NCBI GenBank assembly: GCA_043767025.1
Contig: JAYUHK010000030.1
Location: 1-15,230, forward strand
Direction of reading: 5' to 3'
Source: JAYUHK01 sp043767025
Lineage (GTDB): Bacteria; Bacteroidota; Bacteroidia; Chitinophagales; Saprospiraceae
Length of the DNA: 15,230 nt
A model generated the notes under the pieces. That model saw nothing but the letters and a program-made list of their open reading frames with translations. It did not search any database and was not told where the DNA came from. The position numbers and the translations under genes are program-made. Positions 14,217 to 15,230 of the stretch are shown here, in pieces (the stretch's first letter is position 1; every line of letters begins with the position of its first letter).

Positions 14217-14288
14217 GAATTATCGGTTAAAAATCACACAAAGAGAGAACCCTGTCAGGGTTGTGTCGTGATGTTTAGCCGATAATTC
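14217..14288. repeat. 72-base hairpin element between convergent genes
   Basis: Outer arms GAATTATCGGTTA (14217-14229) and TAGCCGATAATTC (14276-14288) pair in 12 of 13 positions. Inside, ATCAC/GTGAT can pair, and the centre is the palindrome AACCCTGTCAGGGTT (14248-14262). The sequence after it, 'CGTGATGT', also follows the palindrome at 11786-11802. It may act as a bidirectional terminator for the transporter and trmD, and looks like a member of a dispersed repeat family. Confidence 0.65.
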
Positions 14289-14315
14289 CGTTGTAATATT
14301 GGTGTTTTTCATTTC

Positions 14316-15002
14316 TTACATTTCGTCGCGCTCCAATAAGTCGGGTCGCCGCAGTTTGGTGCGGAGTAGCGACTGCTCGAACCGCCAATCCTGAATTTTT
14401 TGGTCATGCCCTGAAAGTAAAACGTCGGGTACTTTCATTCCTTCAAACTCCTCTGGTCGCGTATAGACGGGCGGAGCGAGCAGGTCGTCCTGAAAAGAAT
14501 CAAACAGTGCCGAAGTTTCGTCGTTCAGGACTCCCGGAAGAAGTCGCCCAATAGAATCTACCAACACCGCAGCAGGCAACTCGCCTCCCGACAAGACGTA
14601 ATCGCCAATCGAAATATCAAGGGTGATGTATTTTTGGCGCACTCGCTCGTCCACGCCCTTGTAGTGACCACAGAGGATAAGCAAATTTTTTTTCATCGAA
14701 AGGCGATTAGCGAGCGACTGGTCGAGCCGTTGCCCGTCGGGAGTCATATAAATTACTTCGTCATAATCGCGCTCGGCTTGCAGCTCCGCCATTGCTTTGG
14801 CGATAGGTTCTGCCATCATGACCATTCCCGCGCCGCCGCCGTACTGCATATCGTCGAGTTGCTGGTGTCGTCCGATGCCAAATTTTCTCAAATTATGTAC
14901 CACGACTTCGAGTAAGCCTTTCTGCTGGGCGCGTTTCATTATCGAGTGATTGAGCGGGCTTTGCAGCAGGTCGGGCTGGACGGAAAGAATGTCTATTCTC
15001 AT
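14316..15002 (-). CDS. trmD: tRNA (guanine-N1)-methyltransferase TrmD
   Basis: 228 residues, full length for TrmD. The enzyme methylates G37 next to the anticodon of tRNAs with G36 (Leu CUN, Pro CCN, Arg CGG), preventing +1 frameshifts. The SPOUT-fold trefoil-knot signatures are present: 'QYGGGAGMVMMAEP', 'LILCGHYKGVDERV', and 'DISIGDYVLSGGELPAAVL' in the SAM-binding knot, followed by 'PPVYTRPEEFEGMKVPDVLL' and 'GHDQKIQDWR' in the C-terminal tRNA-binding part. The usual neighbours rpsP, rimM and rplS are not seen: no ribosomal gene lies within the window on either side. A promoter and a terminator-like hairpin lie upstream (15027-15194), suggesting it is transcribed alone. Confidence 0.97.
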   Translation of the reverse strand: MRIDILSVQPDLLQSPLNHSIMKRAQQKGLLEVVVHNLRKFGIGRHQQLDDMQYGGGAGMVMMAEPIAKAMAELQAERDYDEVIYMTPDGQRLDQSLANRLSMKKNLLILCGHYKGVDERVRQKYITLDISIGDYVLSGGELPAAVLVDSIGRLLPGVLNDETSALFDSFQDDLLAPPVYTRPEEFEGMKVPDVLLSGHDQKIQDWRFEQSLLRTKLRRPDLLERDEM

Positions 15003-15016
15003 AAAATGATGTTGAT

Positions 15017-15063
15017 ACCAAAAAACAAAACATCGAAGACTTTCACGAAGCCTCCGATGTTTT
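15017..15063 (-). terminator. Terminator-like hairpin just upstream of trmD
   Basis: AAAACATCG (15027-15035) and CGATGTTTT (15055-15063) form a 9-bp stem, extended inside by weaker G·U pairs. On the minus strand it is followed by TTTTGTTTTTT (15020-15030). It ends about 25 bases before the trmD ATG, so it either ends an upstream transcript or acts as an attenuator in the trmD leader. Confidence 0.65.
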
Positions 15064-15186
15064 GGATATAAAATAATTTTAAAAAAAAATTTTTAGTACA
15101 TGACAAAAAAGACTTTTTCGCCAAGTTTGCATAATTTTCGGGTTACGAAATCTGTAAACTATGCCAACGAGAGCGAAAAAGCTGTG

Positions 15187-15220
15187 CAAATATAGCGACT
15201 TACAAGAAATATTAGGCAAA
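15187..15220 (-). promoter_or_regulatory. Promoter directed toward trmD
   Basis: The minus strand has TTTG (15217-15220), a 22-base spacer and TATATTTG (15187-15194), matching the Bacteroidota -33/-7 pair. Transcription would begin near 15180 and give a leader of about 180 bases before trmD. Confidence 0.6.
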
Positions 15221-15230
15221 GAATTGCCAA

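Overview
The window looks like a chromosomal segment of a Bacteroidota bacterium. Base composition is moderate to low in G+C. Promoter-like sites match the Bacteroidota -7 consensus TAnnTTTG (several are exactly TATCTTTG), Shine-Dalgarno sequences are mostly absent, and protein family content fits (HMA-AraC regulators, FucP-type sugar porters, Uma2 proteins). I saw no complete insertion sequence, transposase, phage gene or CRISPR array.

Layout, left to right. 1-468: an Uma2-type nuclease cut by the window edge. 519-880: tRNA-Leu(UAA) and tRNA-Gly(GCC) on the minus strand, with terminator-like hairpins and a clear promoter. 955-2673: a PlsB-like membrane acyltransferase. 2872-4063: a DUF697 + SHOCT protein and a small lipoprotein. 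4101-4836: an AT-rich stretch with no convincing gene. 4837-6343: a copper/heavy-metal cluster made of a secreted Met/Cys-rich metal-binding protein, a cytosolic Csp-type copper storage protein, and an AraC regulator fused to a degenerate HMA-like metal-binding domain. 6344-6973: noncoding, but with a long structured inverted repeat and an orphan plus-strand terminator. 6974-7259: two overlapping genes for tiny membrane proteins. 7686-9253: a restriction-modification operon (beta-class, probably N4-cytosine methyltransferase plus MvaI/BcnI-type endonuclease). 9480-12337: catalase-peroxidase KatG downstream of a PerR-like regulator, separated by REP-like palindromes. 12711-14165: the only confident plus-strand gene, a FucP-type sugar transporter. 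14316-15002: trmD, preceded by a promoter and a terminator-like hairpin that may form a regulated leader.

Functionally the centre of the window is defensive. It holds copper handling (sense, sequester in cytosol, bind in periplasm), peroxide defence (PerR-KatG) and DNA restriction. The ends hold housekeeping genes (tRNAs, phospholipid synthesis, tRNA m1G37 methylation). Almost everything is on the minus strand. The strongest sequence-level observation is that CCWGG, the MvaI recognition sequence, is completely absent from the window, while CCSGG occurs six times. This agrees with the restriction system encoded here.
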